Source: Streptosporangium sp. NBC_01756
GTDB taxonomy: Bacteria; Actinomycetota; Actinomycetes; Streptosporangiales; Streptosporangiaceae
DNA: 64,000 nucleotides
Assembly: GCF_035917975.1 (NCBI RefSeq)
Contig: NZ_CP109130.1
Span: 4,836,001-4,900,000, forward strand
Reading direction: 5' to 3'
In this document: one piece after another, positions 1 to 8,459 of the stretch
Layout: each line of letters opens with the position of its first letter
Position numbering within the stretch: position 1 is the stretch's first letter
The notes under the pieces: generated by a model
Seen by the model: only the letters and a program-made list of their open reading frames with translations
Told to the model about the DNA's origin: nothing
The model's database searches: none
Program-made: the position numbers and the translations under genes

Positions 1-1
1 C

Positions 2-136
2 CGGGGTGCGGCGAACGTGGACGCGGCCTGCACGGGCACCACCCTGCGCGACTTCGTGCGCTGTTCGGACCTGGACCCGATGCCGGAGGAACTGGCGCTG
101 GCGTACGAGGCCGAGGCCCTGGCCCGGCTGGGCTGA
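2..136 (+). CDS. C-terminal end of an unidentified protein (cut by window edge)
   Basis: An open frame enters from the left edge and ends at TGA 134-136, giving the last 44 residues of a protein. The fragment is acidic and helical-looking (ending in EALARLG) with one Cys at the CTGTT motif and another at VRCSD. I do not recognise the family from so short a piece. It is convergent with the acyltransferase gene 16 bp away and may be the last gene of the polysaccharide locus that continues outside the window. Confidence 0.5.
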   Translation, partial: RGAANVDAACTGTTLRDFVRCSDLDPMPEELALAYEAEALARLG

Positions 137-152
137 CCGGCCCGGCCGCCCG

Positions 153-1343
153 TTACGGCGCGGGGCGCAGGGCCGCGCGCATCCGCGCCGCCCTGGCCCG
201 GGCTGCCGTACGCAGCGCGGGCCAGCTGCGGTGACGCTGGAAGGGAAGCTCGAAGACCGCGGCGAACGACCAGGCCGTCAGCAGGCTCACCGGTACGGCC
301 AGCACGAGGACGGTCAGGAACGACGGAAGCCCGGCCGGCAGGTGCGGAGCGACGACCAGCTGGAACAGCACCACGACGATCGGGGCGTGGACCAGGTAGA
401 GCGTGTAGGAGAAGGAACCCAGGCTCCTGACCGGTCGCAGGTCCAGCAGCCGTACCAGCGCCGCCGGCCGGCCCGTCGCCACCGCCCCCAGCAGCAGGCC
501 GACGGCGGGGCCGAGCGCCATGTCGATCCAGAAGTAGTTTCCCACTGTCCACACGGAGCCCTGCGCCACGACCACGGCGAACACCGGGACCGCGGCGAGC
601 AGCGCCATCCAGTGCCACGGCAGCCGCCGTACGTGATCTTCGGCGCCGATGACGCCCGCGGCGACCACCCCCATCGCGAACAGCACGGCGAACTGGGGGG
701 TCAGCCGCATCAGCATGTCCACCAGGGGCACGCCGGGTGCCAGCAGCCCGATGGCCGTCACGATCACGATGACGGCCGCCAGCATCACGGCCGCGCCCGC
801 CCGGCGGAGGACCAGCAGCAGGAGCGGGAAGACCAGGTAGAGCTGGGCCTCGACGGCGATGGACCAGAAGGCCCCGTTGGGACTCGGCGCACCGAACAGG
901 TCCTGGAGCAGCAGGCCGTAGACGGCCACGGACTTCGCGGTGGGCGCCCCCTCCCCCGGCTGGGGGACCAGCGTCCAGGCGATCACCAGGCTGAAGACCA
1001 GGGCGGCCCAGTACGGCGGGAGGATGCGCCAGGCGCGGCGCCGGGCGAACCGGCGCACGCCCCCGAGCTGCCATGCCGTCCGGGCGGGGGAGGCGGCCAG
1101 CGAGAAGCCGGACAGGACGATGAACACGACCACCGCGAAGTGCCCGTACACCAGCCAGCCGAGCCATCCCGGACCGGTGGCGGCCGGATACCCGGGAAAG
1201 GACAGCAGCCAGCAGTGGTGCACCATGACGAAAAAGGCCGCCACACCGCGGATCCCGTCGAGCCCCGCGATCCTGCCGCGTTTCGCGGAACCGGGGGTGA
1301 TGGCGGGCGAGCCGTCCCGGATGTCCTCTTCGGAGGACGTCAT
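153..1343 (-). CDS. Acyltransferase family 3 membrane protein (OafA/YrhL-like)
   Basis: An integral membrane acyltransferase of about 396 residues, the family that adds acetyl or other acyl groups to surface sugars or lipids. Near the N-terminus is GLDGIRGVAAFFVMVHH with the family's catalytic-type His, followed by FIVLSGF, an RxxPPYW-like motif (ILPPYWAAL) and WSIAVEAQLYLVFP, all hallmark motifs in the expected order. About ten hydrophobic segments are visible. The frame stays open far upstream, but I chose ATG 1343 (MTSSEEDIRDG) because family homology begins about 20 residues later and a GGGGG stretch lies upstream. It is divergent from the Wzz-like genes across a 226-bp region with a palindrome, so it probably decorates the polysaccharide made by this locus. 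Confidence 0.85.
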   Translation of the reverse strand: MTSSEEDIRDGSPAITPGSAKRGRIAGLDGIRGVAAFFVMVHHCWLLSFPGYPAATGPGWLGWLVYGHFAVVVFIVLSGFSLAASPARTAWQLGGVRRFARRRAWRILPPYWAALVFSLVIAWTLVPQPGEGAPTAKSVAVYGLLLQDLFGAPSPNGAFWSIAVEAQLYLVFPLLLLVLRRAGAAVMLAAVIVIVTAIGLLAPGVPLVDMLMRLTPQFAVLFAMGVVAAGVIGAEDHVRRLPWHWMALLAAVPVFAVVVAQGSVWTVGNYFWIDMALGPAVGLLLGAVATGRPAALVRLLDLRPVRSLGSFSYTLYLVHAPIVVVLFQLVVAPHLPAGLPSFLTVLVLAVPVSLLTAWSFAAVFELPFQRHRSWPALRTAARARAARMRAALRPAP

Positions 1344-1487
1344 CCGATCAACCCCCGTCTCGGGCCGGTGCGGGCCCTGGTATCCGCCCTTTTTTGGGCT
1401 GTCCACGGGTCTATCGTTGTATGGTCGCCAGACGTAACATCCCATGTGGGGATGAGACCGGTCTGATGCCTTGTCCGTCCGATGTAA

Positions 1488-1507
1488 CGAGAAGCACATA
1501 CTTCTCG
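1488..1507. promoter_or_regulatory. Palindrome in divergent promoter region (possible operator)
   Basis: A perfect inverted repeat, CGAGAAG - 6 bp - CTTCTCG, lies 62 bp upstream of the first Wzz-like gene in the 226-bp gap between it and the divergent acyltransferase. The surrounding sequence is markedly more AT-rich than the genes. It would suit a dimeric repressor that controls both directions, but no regulator gene is adjacent, so the role is inference. Confidence 0.35.
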
Positions 1508-1569
1508 ATTGGTAACTGTATTGCCTTGGGGGTTGGCGGTGCCCCGGCATAAATAGGGGGCGGAGACAT

Positions 1570-2502
1570 ATGGACTTCTGGAAAGCCATTTTCGGCCTCA
1601 TCAAACGAAAACTCGTCGGCCTCCCGCTGCTGGTGCTCTCGCTCGCCGCCGCCCTCCTGGTCTTCTTCCTGGTGCCGACGTATTACGTGTCGACCGCGTC
1701 CATGGTGCTGACCACCCCGGCCACCGGTGGAACGCTCTCATCCGACCCCACCCGGCCGATCGGGCTGACCAACCCGCTGCTCCAGTTCAGCGACGGCCTC
1801 CGGGTCACCGCCGGCATCCTCATCCTGTCCATGAACACCCCGGAGGTCGCCGCCGACCTCGGCGTGGTGAAGGACGGTCCCACCGAGGTCACCATCAACG
1901 ACGGCCGTACCAACCCGGATCTGCTGGGCATCAGCACCAACGGTCCCTTCGTCTACGTCGAGGTCCAGAGCAGATCCGCCGCCGCGGCCCAGGACGTGGT
2001 GCTCAAGGCGAAGCAGCGCATCCGCAAGGAGCTGACGGAGCGCCAGCAGGCGCTCAGGGCCCCGCGCTCCACCTTCATATCGGTCGTCGACGTGGTGCCC
2101 TCGTCCACTCCCGAGGCCAAGATGTCCGGCAAGCTGACGGCGGCCGGCGGGGCGCTGTTCGCCGTGCTCTTCGTCGGTCTGGGGGCGGCGTACGGCGTGA
2201 CACAGGTCCGGGCGAGCCGGCGGCGGGTCGTCACCGACGTTCCTCCGCCCGCCCCGCGCGCCGCGGACGGATTCCCCCACGACGACCATTGGGCCGAGCC
2301 GATGCCCGTGCCGCCTCCGCAGGACGTCCGCCCGGCGCCGGAGACGGACGAGTCCGGGGAAGGACCGTTCCACGACGACTCCATGCAGCTCGTCGTCGTG
2401 GTGGACGACGACGAGGAGGAGCCGTTCGGGCACCGCGAGGAGCAGAGCAGGGACACCATCGTGTTCATGCGCGCCGGCGGCCGGGACGAGCACGACAAGT
2501 AA
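1570..2502 (+). CDS. Wzz-like polysaccharide chain-length/co-polymerase membrane protein, copy 1
   Basis: A 310-residue protein with a transmembrane segment at about residues 17-37, an extracytoplasmic domain, and a second transmembrane segment at about 195-215. This is the two-TM topology of Wzz/CapA-type proteins that set polysaccharide chain length. The cytoplasmic C-tail of about 95 residues is Pro-rich and then strongly acidic (DDDEEEPF) and carries no Walker motifs or Tyr cluster, so there is no BY-kinase domain. ATG 1570 follows a purine-rich GGGGGCGGAG. It is paralogous to the next gene: both begin MDFW and share TTP-TGG and GLTNP-L-F motifs. The pair precedes a polymerase gene, which supports a role in polymer length or export. 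Confidence 0.75.
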   Translation: MDFWKAIFGLIKRKLVGLPLLVLSLAAALLVFFLVPTYYVSTASMVLTTPATGGTLSSDPTRPIGLTNPLLQFSDGLRVTAGILILSMNTPEVAADLGVVKDGPTEVTINDGRTNPDLLGISTNGPFVYVEVQSRSAAAAQDVVLKAKQRIRKELTERQQALRAPRSTFISVVDVVPSSTPEAKMSGKLTAAGGALFAVLFVGLGAAYGVTQVRASRRRVVTDVPPPAPRAADGFPHDDHWAEPMPVPPPQDVRPAPETDESGEGPFHDDSMQLVVVVDDDEEEPFGHREEQSRDTIVFMRAGGRDEHDK

Positions 2503-2570
2503 GAGCATCGGCCACCACCATTGGCAGGCTTCGGTCCGGTTGACCGCTGTCCGGTTCGGGGAGGAAGCGC

Positions 2571-3356
2571 ATGGACTTCTGGGGGACGGTTCTCGTCCTG
2601 TTGCGGCGTTGGTACATCGTCATGCCGACGTTCGCGCTGTCCCTCGCCGTCGCCGCGGGCATCTATTCGACGATCCCCACCACCTACATCTCCAGCGCGG
2701 TGCTCATCCTGACCACGCCGACCACCGGTGGCAGTCTGCCGAGCAATCCGGACGTTCCGAACGGCCTGACCAACCCCATGCTCAACTTCGACAACGGGCT
2801 CAACGTCTCCGCCTCGATCCTCATCGCGGTGATGGGGACGCCGGATATGGCGGTCGAGCTCGGTGCGGTGGAGGGCGGGGACACCTCCTACAAGGTGACC
2901 AACGGTGGCAACAACCTGGAGTCGCTGGCCACCGGGCCCTTCCTGTTCATCGAGGGAGAGAGCGCGTCGGCACAGGGGGCGCTGGACATCGTGACCCGGG
3001 TCATCGCCCGGGCGAGGCGCGAGCTGTTCGAGCGTCAGGAGGCGGTGAAGGCGCCTCGGGCCACCTACATCACCACCTACGAGGCGGTGCCGCCGACCAA
3101 CCCGGCGGCCCAGCGCGGCCGGAAGCTGCGCGCCGTCGCCGCGGCGGTGGGTGTCGGCGCCGTGGCGAGCCTGTGCGCCGCGTTCGCGGCCGAGAGCTTC
3201 GCCCGGACGCGCCGGACCCGGCGCCGCGACGACGAGCGGGACGGTGCCGCAGCCGCCCCTGACCACGTCGACGCGGCGGAGGCGGGCCGGACCTCGGCTG
3301 AGGCGTCCGCGCTCAACGGCCGCATGCCGGCCCCGGGCCCGGCGGTGCGGCGCTGA
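2571..3356 (+). CDS. Wzz-like polysaccharide chain-length/co-polymerase membrane protein, copy 2
   Basis: A 261-residue paralogue of the preceding gene, with N-terminal TM (about 15-37), an extracytoplasmic domain with the same TTPTTGGSLPSNP and GLTNPMLNF elements, and a second TM at about 190-210. The C-tail is shorter and not acidic, so the two copies have diverged mainly inside the cell. ATG 2571 has a clear GGGGAGGAAG ribosome site. The stop codon overlaps the ATG of the polymerase gene (TGATG), implying translational coupling. No kinase is fused or adjacent. Confidence 0.75.
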   Translation: MDFWGTVLVLLRRWYIVMPTFALSLAVAAGIYSTIPTTYISSAVLILTTPTTGGSLPSNPDVPNGLTNPMLNFDNGLNVSASILIAVMGTPDMAVELGAVEGGDTSYKVTNGGNNLESLATGPFLFIEGESASAQGALDIVTRVIARARRELFERQEAVKAPRATYITTYEAVPPTNPAAQRGRKLRAVAAAVGVGAVASLCAAFAAESFARTRRTRRRDDERDGAAAAPDHVDAAEAGRTSAEASALNGRMPAPGPAVRR

Positions 3357-4747
3357 TGACGACCGTGCCTGCCGACCTCGTCCTTTCGGTCCGTCAGCGT
3401 GCCGACGGGGCGACCCTGGTCTGCTTCTTCGTCGCGGCCTTGATGATCATCCCTGCCCGCCTGGTGTTCCGGGTGCTGCCACTGTCGATCACCCCGGCCA
3501 ACCTCGTCGCCCTCGTCGCCACCCTCTGCTGGCTGTGCGCGCACTTCACGCTCACCCTGGGGATGGCGAAAGGGCGCACCCCGGTGCGCACCGCGCTGTT
3601 CGTCTTCGTGACCGCGATGGTGGCGACCTTCGGGTACGCCACCTACGGTTACCTCCCCGCCGACGAGCTCAAACTCGCCGATCACGCCCTGATCCTGCTG
3701 GTGGCCGGTGCCGGCCTCGCGCTCATGGTCTGCGACGGGGTCCGCGGCCCCGAGCGCCTGGACCTCGTGCTCAAGGCCGTCGTGGTGGCGGGCGCGGTCA
3801 TCGCGGTGATCGGGGCCTGCCAGTTCCTGTTCGACCTCGATCTCACCCGCTATCTGGAGCTTCCCGGCCTCCGTTACACCTCCGAGGACGGATTCGTCAG
3901 CGAGCGATCCGACTTCCGCCGGGTCGCCGCGACGACCGGCCATCCCATCGAGTTCGGTGTCGTGTGCGCGATGCTCCTCCCGATCGCCGCGCACTACGGG
4001 TTCCAGGCCCGCGAGCGCGGTGCGCCGGCCCTGCGGTGGTGGCTGTGCTCGGCTCTGATCGGGATGGGCCTGATGTTCTCGGTCTCCCGGTCGGCGGTGC
4101 TGAGCCTGATGGGCGTCGCCTTCGTGATGTTCCTCGGCTGGCCCGGCCGGCGACGGATCCAGGCGCTGCTCGTCGCGGTCGGGTTCCTGGCCGTGATGAG
4201 GTTCGTGGCTCCCGGGCTCATCAACACCTTCTACAACCTGTTCGCCAACGCCGGCACCGACGACAGCGTCCGCTACCGCACGCACGACTACGCCGTCGCC
4301 AGCTACGAGGTCGCCAAGCATCTGTGGCTGGGGCGCGGGGCCGGCACCTGGTACGCGCCCAAGCACCAGGTCTTCGACAACCAGTACCTTCTCTCCGCGG
4401 TGGAGACCGGGCTGATCGGCATCGCGACGGTCGTCGCGCTGTTCGTGTGCGGGATCTACTCGGCCCTGCGGGCCCGCCACCTGAGCACCGACCCCGGCGC
4501 CCGTGACCTCGGTCTCACCCTCGCCGCCTGCCTGGTCGTCCCGCTGATCGGGGCGGCGACTTTCGACCTGCTGTCCTTCGCCACCGTCACCGGCCTGTCG
4601 TTCCTGCTGGTCGGCGCCGCCGGGTCGCTGCTGCGCGACGCGGTCGAGACGGCCCGGCGGAACCGCGAGTCCGGCACCCCCTGGCGGGCCCGTGTCGGCG
4701 AGGCAGCCAGGGACCTGATCCGCCGACCGGGCAGGGCGGGCGGTTAG
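3356..4747 (+). CDS. O-antigen polymerase/ligase-like membrane protein (Wzy/WaaL type)
   Basis: A 463-residue polytopic membrane protein with ten to eleven hydrophobic segments. The region around GHPIEFGVV, then VSRSAVLSL, then FDNQYLLSAVETGLIG matches the order of motifs in the Wzy_C/O-antigen ligase family, in which a large extracytoplasmic loop joins repeat units. The start overlaps the stop of the second Wzz-like gene by one base. The 3' end overlaps a strong hairpin region. It probably polymerises the repeat unit built by the nearby glycosyltransferases; ligation to another acceptor is the alternative. Confidence 0.8.
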   Translation: MTTVPADLVLSVRQRADGATLVCFFVAALMIIPARLVFRVLPLSITPANLVALVATLCWLCAHFTLTLGMAKGRTPVRTALFVFVTAMVATFGYATYGYLPADELKLADHALILLVAGAGLALMVCDGVRGPERLDLVLKAVVVAGAVIAVIGACQFLFDLDLTRYLELPGLRYTSEDGFVSERSDFRRVAATTGHPIEFGVVCAMLLPIAAHYGFQARERGAPALRWWLCSALIGMGLMFSVSRSAVLSLMGVAFVMFLGWPGRRRIQALLVAVGFLAVMRFVAPGLINTFYNLFANAGTDDSVRYRTHDYAVASYEVAKHLWLGRGAGTWYAPKHQVFDNQYLLSAVETGLIGIATVVALFVCGIYSALRARHLSTDPGARDLGLTLAACLVVPLIGAATFDLLSFATVTGLSFLLVGAAGSLLRDAVETARRNRESGTPWRARVGEAARDLIRRPGRAGG

Positions 4748-4777
4748 CCGCCCTGCCCGGTCCGCCGACCGGGCAGG
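4725..4777. terminator. Convergent terminator with two mutually exclusive hairpins
   Basis: Three complementary arms are present: A (4725-4739), B (4748-4762) and C (4767-4777). B pairs perfectly with A (15 bp, loop holding the polymerase stop codon) or with C (11 bp, 4-base loop). It lies between convergent genes and can end transcription from both sides. There is no long T tract. Confidence 0.6.
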
Positions 4778-4786
4778 CCGGCTCCG

Positions 4787-6721
4787 TCAGTAGTTCATGC
4801 AGGGCAGCGGGCCGACGGTGGAGGTGATGCGGTAGTTCGCGTCGATCGTCACCAGCGAGTTGTCCGCCCAGTCGATCTTGGCGCAGTCGGCCTCCACCGG
4901 ACCGTAGACCCAGGATTTGTCGACCAGTTTGTTGCCGCGCATGACCAGGTTTCCGCGTCCGTTTCTCAGTTGGATGCTGTAGGTGCCGCCCATGACGAGG
5001 TTGTCGGTGATGACGGCGTCGACGATCTGTTTGTCGACGAGGAAGATCGGTGCGGTGATGTCCTTGGCGTGGCGCTGGTCGACGGTGTTGTGGTCGAAGA
5101 TCAGGCCTTTTCCGGTGTTGTAGGTCTGGATGCCGTCGGAGTGGTCGCCCGGGTTGGAGCACAGGTCGACGTAGGAGTCCCGGATGACGATGTCGTCGCC
5201 GGCGGCTCGGAAGCCGTCGCCGTGCCCGCGGATGAGCACCCGGGTGGCGGTGTACTTGTCCTGTCCGATGCCGGGCAGGGTCTGGCAGCGCTTGGCGGTT
5301 CCGATGGTGGAGTCGGTGATGGTGAACGAGAAGGTGTCGTCGCCGTCGGCGTTGATGACACGCCCGTCGATCTGGCTGTTCCTGACCTTGACGCCGTTGG
5401 CGTTGATCAACAGGTCGCCGGGGATGTGCACGCCGTTCAGCTCCGCGCCGGGAGTGGTCACCCGGTAGGCGGCGCCGTCCTCGTTGAGGGCGCTCATGGC
5501 CAGTTTGGTGCCGGGCGGCACGCCGGTGCAGGCCGGGGTCGGGTAGGCGGGGCAGCCCTTGCCGTCCGGTTCGGGAGTCGGCGTCGGTCCCGCGGTCAGC
5601 GTCGGCTTCGGTGTGGGCTTCGGCGTGGGGAGCTTGGTCGGAGCGGGGCCGGGATCATCGGTCCCGGTGGCGCTGGGCCTGGGTGTCCCGGTCGGCTTGG
5701 GACCGGAAGTGCCGGTGGGGGTGGGTGTCCCGGTCGGCTTGGGATCGGGGGTTCCGGTGCCGGTGGGGCCGGGGGTCCCGGTCGGATCGGGCGTGGCGCT
5801 CGGCTCCGGTGTACGGCTCGGGCCGGGGGTGGCGCTGGGACCCGGACCATCGGTCTGGCCCGGAGTGGCCTCAGGATCCGCGGTCCGGGTCGGGCCGGGA
5901 CCGGCGTCCGGCTCCGCCGTCCGGTCCGGGCCGGTGGTGGTGCCGGTGCTCGGCGTCCCGTCCGGGCTCTCGGTGGGCGGCGCCGACGTGGGGGGCGCCG
6001 ATGCGGGGGGCCCGGTGGGGACCGGTGACGGAGGCCGGTGGTGCCAGCGGAAGATCACGTCCACCCAGTAGTTGTAGCCCCTGGGATGCGACCGGCGAGG
6101 GAAGGAGCTCTGGCCGTACCCGAACACTCCCGCGCCGCGGGAGGTCGTGGCCAGCGGACCCGAGCGGGCGGCGTCGAAGCCCTTGGTGCCCACATAGTTG
6201 CCGTCTTCGCTGTGGTAGGAGACCGTGTAGGGCTCCTCGGCCGTCAGCCGCACCGGCGAGGCGAAGCGGGCCTCCTGCCAGCCCGACGCGCTCTCTCCGG
6301 CGAACGTGACACCGGCCAGCCGCTCGCCGTCCGCGTTCCACAGGCTCCCCGTGTGCCTGCCCTTGTCGCCACGGGCCTTGTAGAAGCGGACGCCCGTCAC
6401 CACGCCGCTCTGGGCGGCGGTGAATCGCATCCCCAGTTCGACGGGGGCGTGGTCGGCCCGTGGTGAGGCTTTCACCTCGGCGTCCGGCGACCAGAAGCTC
6501 GTCTCCTCGGGCTCCTGCGGTTCGGCGGCGGGCGCGGGCCGGGCTGCGGCCGCCTGTTCGACGGTGACGTCGCTACGGGTGATGAACCAGACAGTGGGCA
6601 CGGTAACCGCCACAAGGGCCGCCGCTATCAGGGCTGTCGCCGGCCCTGAGCGCGACCGCCGGCGGCGGGGTAACCCGCCTTCGCTGTTTCCACCACGGCG
6701 TGGGGAGCGTGCACTGGCCAT
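4787..6721 (-). CDS. Secreted DUF4082 plus right-handed beta-helix protein with Pro/Thr linker
   Basis: A protein of about 644 residues. An Arg-rich N-terminus leads into one TM/signal segment, then a DUF4082-type domain (from FWSPDAEVKASP to YNYWVDVIF) often found in actinobacterial surface proteins. A roughly 150-residue linker of PT/PTGTP repeats follows, then a C-terminal right-handed beta-helix of about 240 residues (motifs NSQIDGRVINADGD, RDSYVDLC, GIQTYNTGKG). Beta-helices of this kind are often polysaccharide lyases or hydrolases, so it may trim or bind the polymer. I chose ATG 6721 over 6760 because GGAGG lies 8 bases upstream. The C-terminal domain is a twin of the next gene, including 247 bp of identical DNA. 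Confidence 0.8.
   Translation of the reverse strand: MASARSPRRGGNSEGGLPRRRRSRSGPATALIAAALVAVTVPTVWFITRSDVTVEQAAAARPAPAAEPQEPEETSFWSPDAEVKASPRADHAPVELGMRFTAAQSGVVTGVRFYKARGDKGRHTGSLWNADGERLAGVTFAGESASGWQEARFASPVRLTAEEPYTVSYHSEDGNYVGTKGFDAARSGPLATTSRGAGVFGYGQSSFPRRSHPRGYNYWVDVIFRWHHRPPSPVPTGPPASAPPTSAPPTESPDGTPSTGTTTGPDRTAEPDAGPGPTRTADPEATPGQTDGPGPSATPGPSRTPEPSATPDPTGTPGPTGTGTPDPKPTGTPTPTGTSGPKPTGTPRPSATGTDDPGPAPTKLPTPKPTPKPTLTAGPTPTPEPDGKGCPAYPTPACTGVPPGTKLAMSALNEDGAAYRVTTPGAELNGVHIPGDLLINANGVKVRNSQIDGRVINADGDDTFSFTITDSTIGTAKRCQTLPGIGQDKYTATRVLIRGHGDGFRAAGDDIVIRDSYVDLCSNPGDHSDGIQTYNTGKGLIFDHNTVDQRHAKDITAPIFLVDKQIVDAVITDNLVMGGTYSIQLRNGRGNLVMRGNKLVDKSWVYGPVEADCAKIDWADNSLVTIDANYRITSTVGPLPCMNY
4951..5197. 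repeat. 247-bp block identical to 7108-7354
   Basis: By eye every base from 4951 to 5197 matches 7108-7354 in the same orientation, while the flanks differ at many positions. It lies within the beta-helix domains of the two paralogues. Synonymous sites are also identical, which suggests recent gene conversion or duplication. Confidence 0.85.
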
Positions 6722-6946
6722 TTCTCTGACCTCCGCGCCGATTTGTGATCGGCTTGACAATGTGTCCGTTTGGTCCTCGCGCAGAGGCCATTGTTGCGGT
6801 TGAGGTCATAGCGACGCATCAGTTTCGTGAGTATTGCCCAGAAGCGTTATCAACTAACGATTGTCTGGTATGTCATTACTCAGCCTTTCGAGCATGTGAG
6901 GGTGTGCGGGCCGATGTCCCAACAATGGGGAAATTCGGCGGTGAGG

Positions 6947-7849
6947 TCATCCTGTGCAGGTCAGCGGGCCGACGGTCGAGGTGATGCGGTAGTTCGCGTC
7001 GATCGTCACCAGCCAGTTGTCCGCCCAGTCGATCATTTTGCACTCGGAATCGACCGGACCGTAAACCCAGGATTTGTCGACCAGTTTGTTGCCGCGCATG
7101 ATCAGCTTTCCGCGTCCGTTTCTCAGTTGGATGCTGTAGGTGCCGCCCATGACGAGGTTGTCGGTGATGACGGCGTCGACGATCTGTTTGTCGACGAGGA
7201 AGATCGGTGCGGTGATGTCCTTGGCGTGGCGCTGGTCGACGGTGTTGTGGTCGAAGATCAGGCCTTTTCCGGTGTTGTAGGTCTGGATGCCGTCGGAGTG
7301 GTCGCCCGGGTTGGAGCACAGGTCGACGTAGGAGTCCCGGATGACGATGTCGTCCCCGGAGGCCCGGAAGCCGTCGCCGTGCCCGCGGATGAGCACCCGG
7401 GTCGCGGTGTACTTGTCCTGCCCGATGCCGGGCAGGGTCTGGCAGCCCTTGGCGGGCCCGATGGTGGAGTCGGTGATGGTGAACCGGAACGATCTGGGCC
7501 CGTCGGCGTTGATCACGAGCCCGTCGATCCGGCTGTTCCTGATCGTGACGTCGTCGGCGTGGACGAGCAGATCCCCGGGGATGTGCACGCCGTCCAGCAC
7601 GGTGCCGGGGGTCCTCACCCGGTAGGCGGCGCCGTCCTCGTTGAGGGTCCGCACGGTCAGCTTGGTGCCGGGCGGCACGCCGGTGCAGGCCGGGGTCGGA
7701 TACTCGGGGCACGTGCCGGCGCCGGTGGTGGGCCTACCGGGGGTGCCGGTGGGTGTGCTCGTCGGACCCTCGGGCGGAGAGGTGGTGCATCCTGCCAGGA
7801 ACGTCAGGGTGACCGCCGAGACGGCGGCGAACAGACTGACCCATCGCAT
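6947..7849 (-). CDS. Beta-helix lipoprotein, paralogue of the neighbouring gene
   Basis: A 300-residue lipoprotein. The signal peptide ends in the lipobox LAGC (Cys about residue 21), followed by a short Pro/Thr-rich spacer and the same right-handed beta-helix as the C-terminus of the gene downstream, ending in DANYRITSTVGPL. The start ATG 7849 has GGAG at suitable spacing. It lacks the DUF4082 domain and long linker, so one copy is membrane-anchored by lipid and the other by a TM segment. It begins just past the stop of the rmlC-like gene on the same strand, so they are probably co-transcribed. Confidence 0.8.
   Translation of the reverse strand: MRWVSLFAAVSAVTLTFLAGCTTSPPEGPTSTPTGTPGRPTTGAGTCPEYPTPACTGVPPGTKLTVRTLNEDGAAYRVRTPGTVLDGVHIPGDLLVHADDVTIRNSRIDGLVINADGPRSFRFTITDSTIGPAKGCQTLPGIGQDKYTATRVLIRGHGDGFRASGDDIVIRDSYVDLCSNPGDHSDGIQTYNTGKGLIFDHNTVDQRHAKDITAPIFLVDKQIVDAVITDNLVMGGTYSIQLRNGRGKLIMRGNKLVDKSWVYGPVDSECKMIDWADNWLVTIDANYRITSTVGPLTCTG
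7108..7354. repeat. 247-bp block identical to 4951-5197
   Basis: Second copy of the identical block within the lipoprotein beta-helix gene, 2157 bp from the first. As a direct repeat it could support recombination that fuses the two genes. Confidence 0.85.
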
Positions 7850-7855
7850 CGTCGT

Positions 7856-8419
7856 TCACTCCATCGCGCCGGGACGGCATAGCCGGTCCCGCAGTTGTGC
7901 CCATGATCCGGCGGAAAGATCCCGCTCGCTGATCGCCGACACGGGAAGCGGCCAGTGGATCTCCAGGCCGGGGTCGTCGTAGCGGACGGAGAGGTCCTCA
8001 GTGGGGTCGTGCTCCCGGTCGATGCGGTAGCAGACGTCGGTCTGCTCGGTCAGCGCCTGGAAGCCGTGCAGCATCCCCGGCGGAACGTAGAGGGTCACGA
8101 ATGTCTCGTCGTCGAGCAGCACGGAGGTCTGCTCACCGAAGGTGGGCGAATGGGGGCGGGCGTCGACCAGCACGTCGTGCACCGCTCCACGCGCGCAGCG
8201 CACCAGCTTGGCCTCACCCCGGCCGGAGCGGCCGTGCATCCCGCGGATCGTCCCCCGCCGCGAGCGGGACTGGCTGTCCTGCACGAAGCGTGCGGGGTCC
8301 AGCCCGGACTCCTCGGCGGCGGCCGTGTCGAAGGTCCTGGTGAACAGCCCACGGTCGTCACGGTGCGGCGTCGGTATGAACAACAGCACACCGTCGATTT
8401 TGCTTCGTTCTACTCTCAA
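7856..8419 (-). CDS. dTDP-4-dehydrorhamnose 3,5-epimerase family protein (RmlC-like)
   Basis: A 187-residue cupin-type sugar-nucleotide epimerase. It shows RGLFTRTF, then SRSRRGTIRGMH with the family's catalytic His, then VPPGMLHGFQAL, in the order and spacing of RmlC. Length is normal for the family. The start appears to be TTG 8419, weakly supported by an upstream AAGGG. No rmlA, rmlB or rmlD is in the window, so the substrate could be dTDP-4-keto-6-deoxyhexose made elsewhere or a related sugar. It leads the beta-helix genes on the minus strand and is divergent from a glycosyltransferase 40 bp away. Confidence 0.8.
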   Translation of the reverse strand: MRVERSKIDGVLLFIPTPHRDDRGLFTRTFDTAAAEESGLDPARFVQDSQSRSRRGTIRGMHGRSGRGEAKLVRCARGAVHDVLVDARPHSPTFGEQTSVLLDDETFVTLYVPPGMLHGFQALTEQTDVCYRIDREHDPTEDLSVRYDDPGLEIHWPLPVSAISERDLSAGSWAQLRDRLCRPGAME

Positions 8420-8459
8420 CTCGTCAGCCCTTTCTCAAGGTGGTCGGGAGGCGTTCGGC

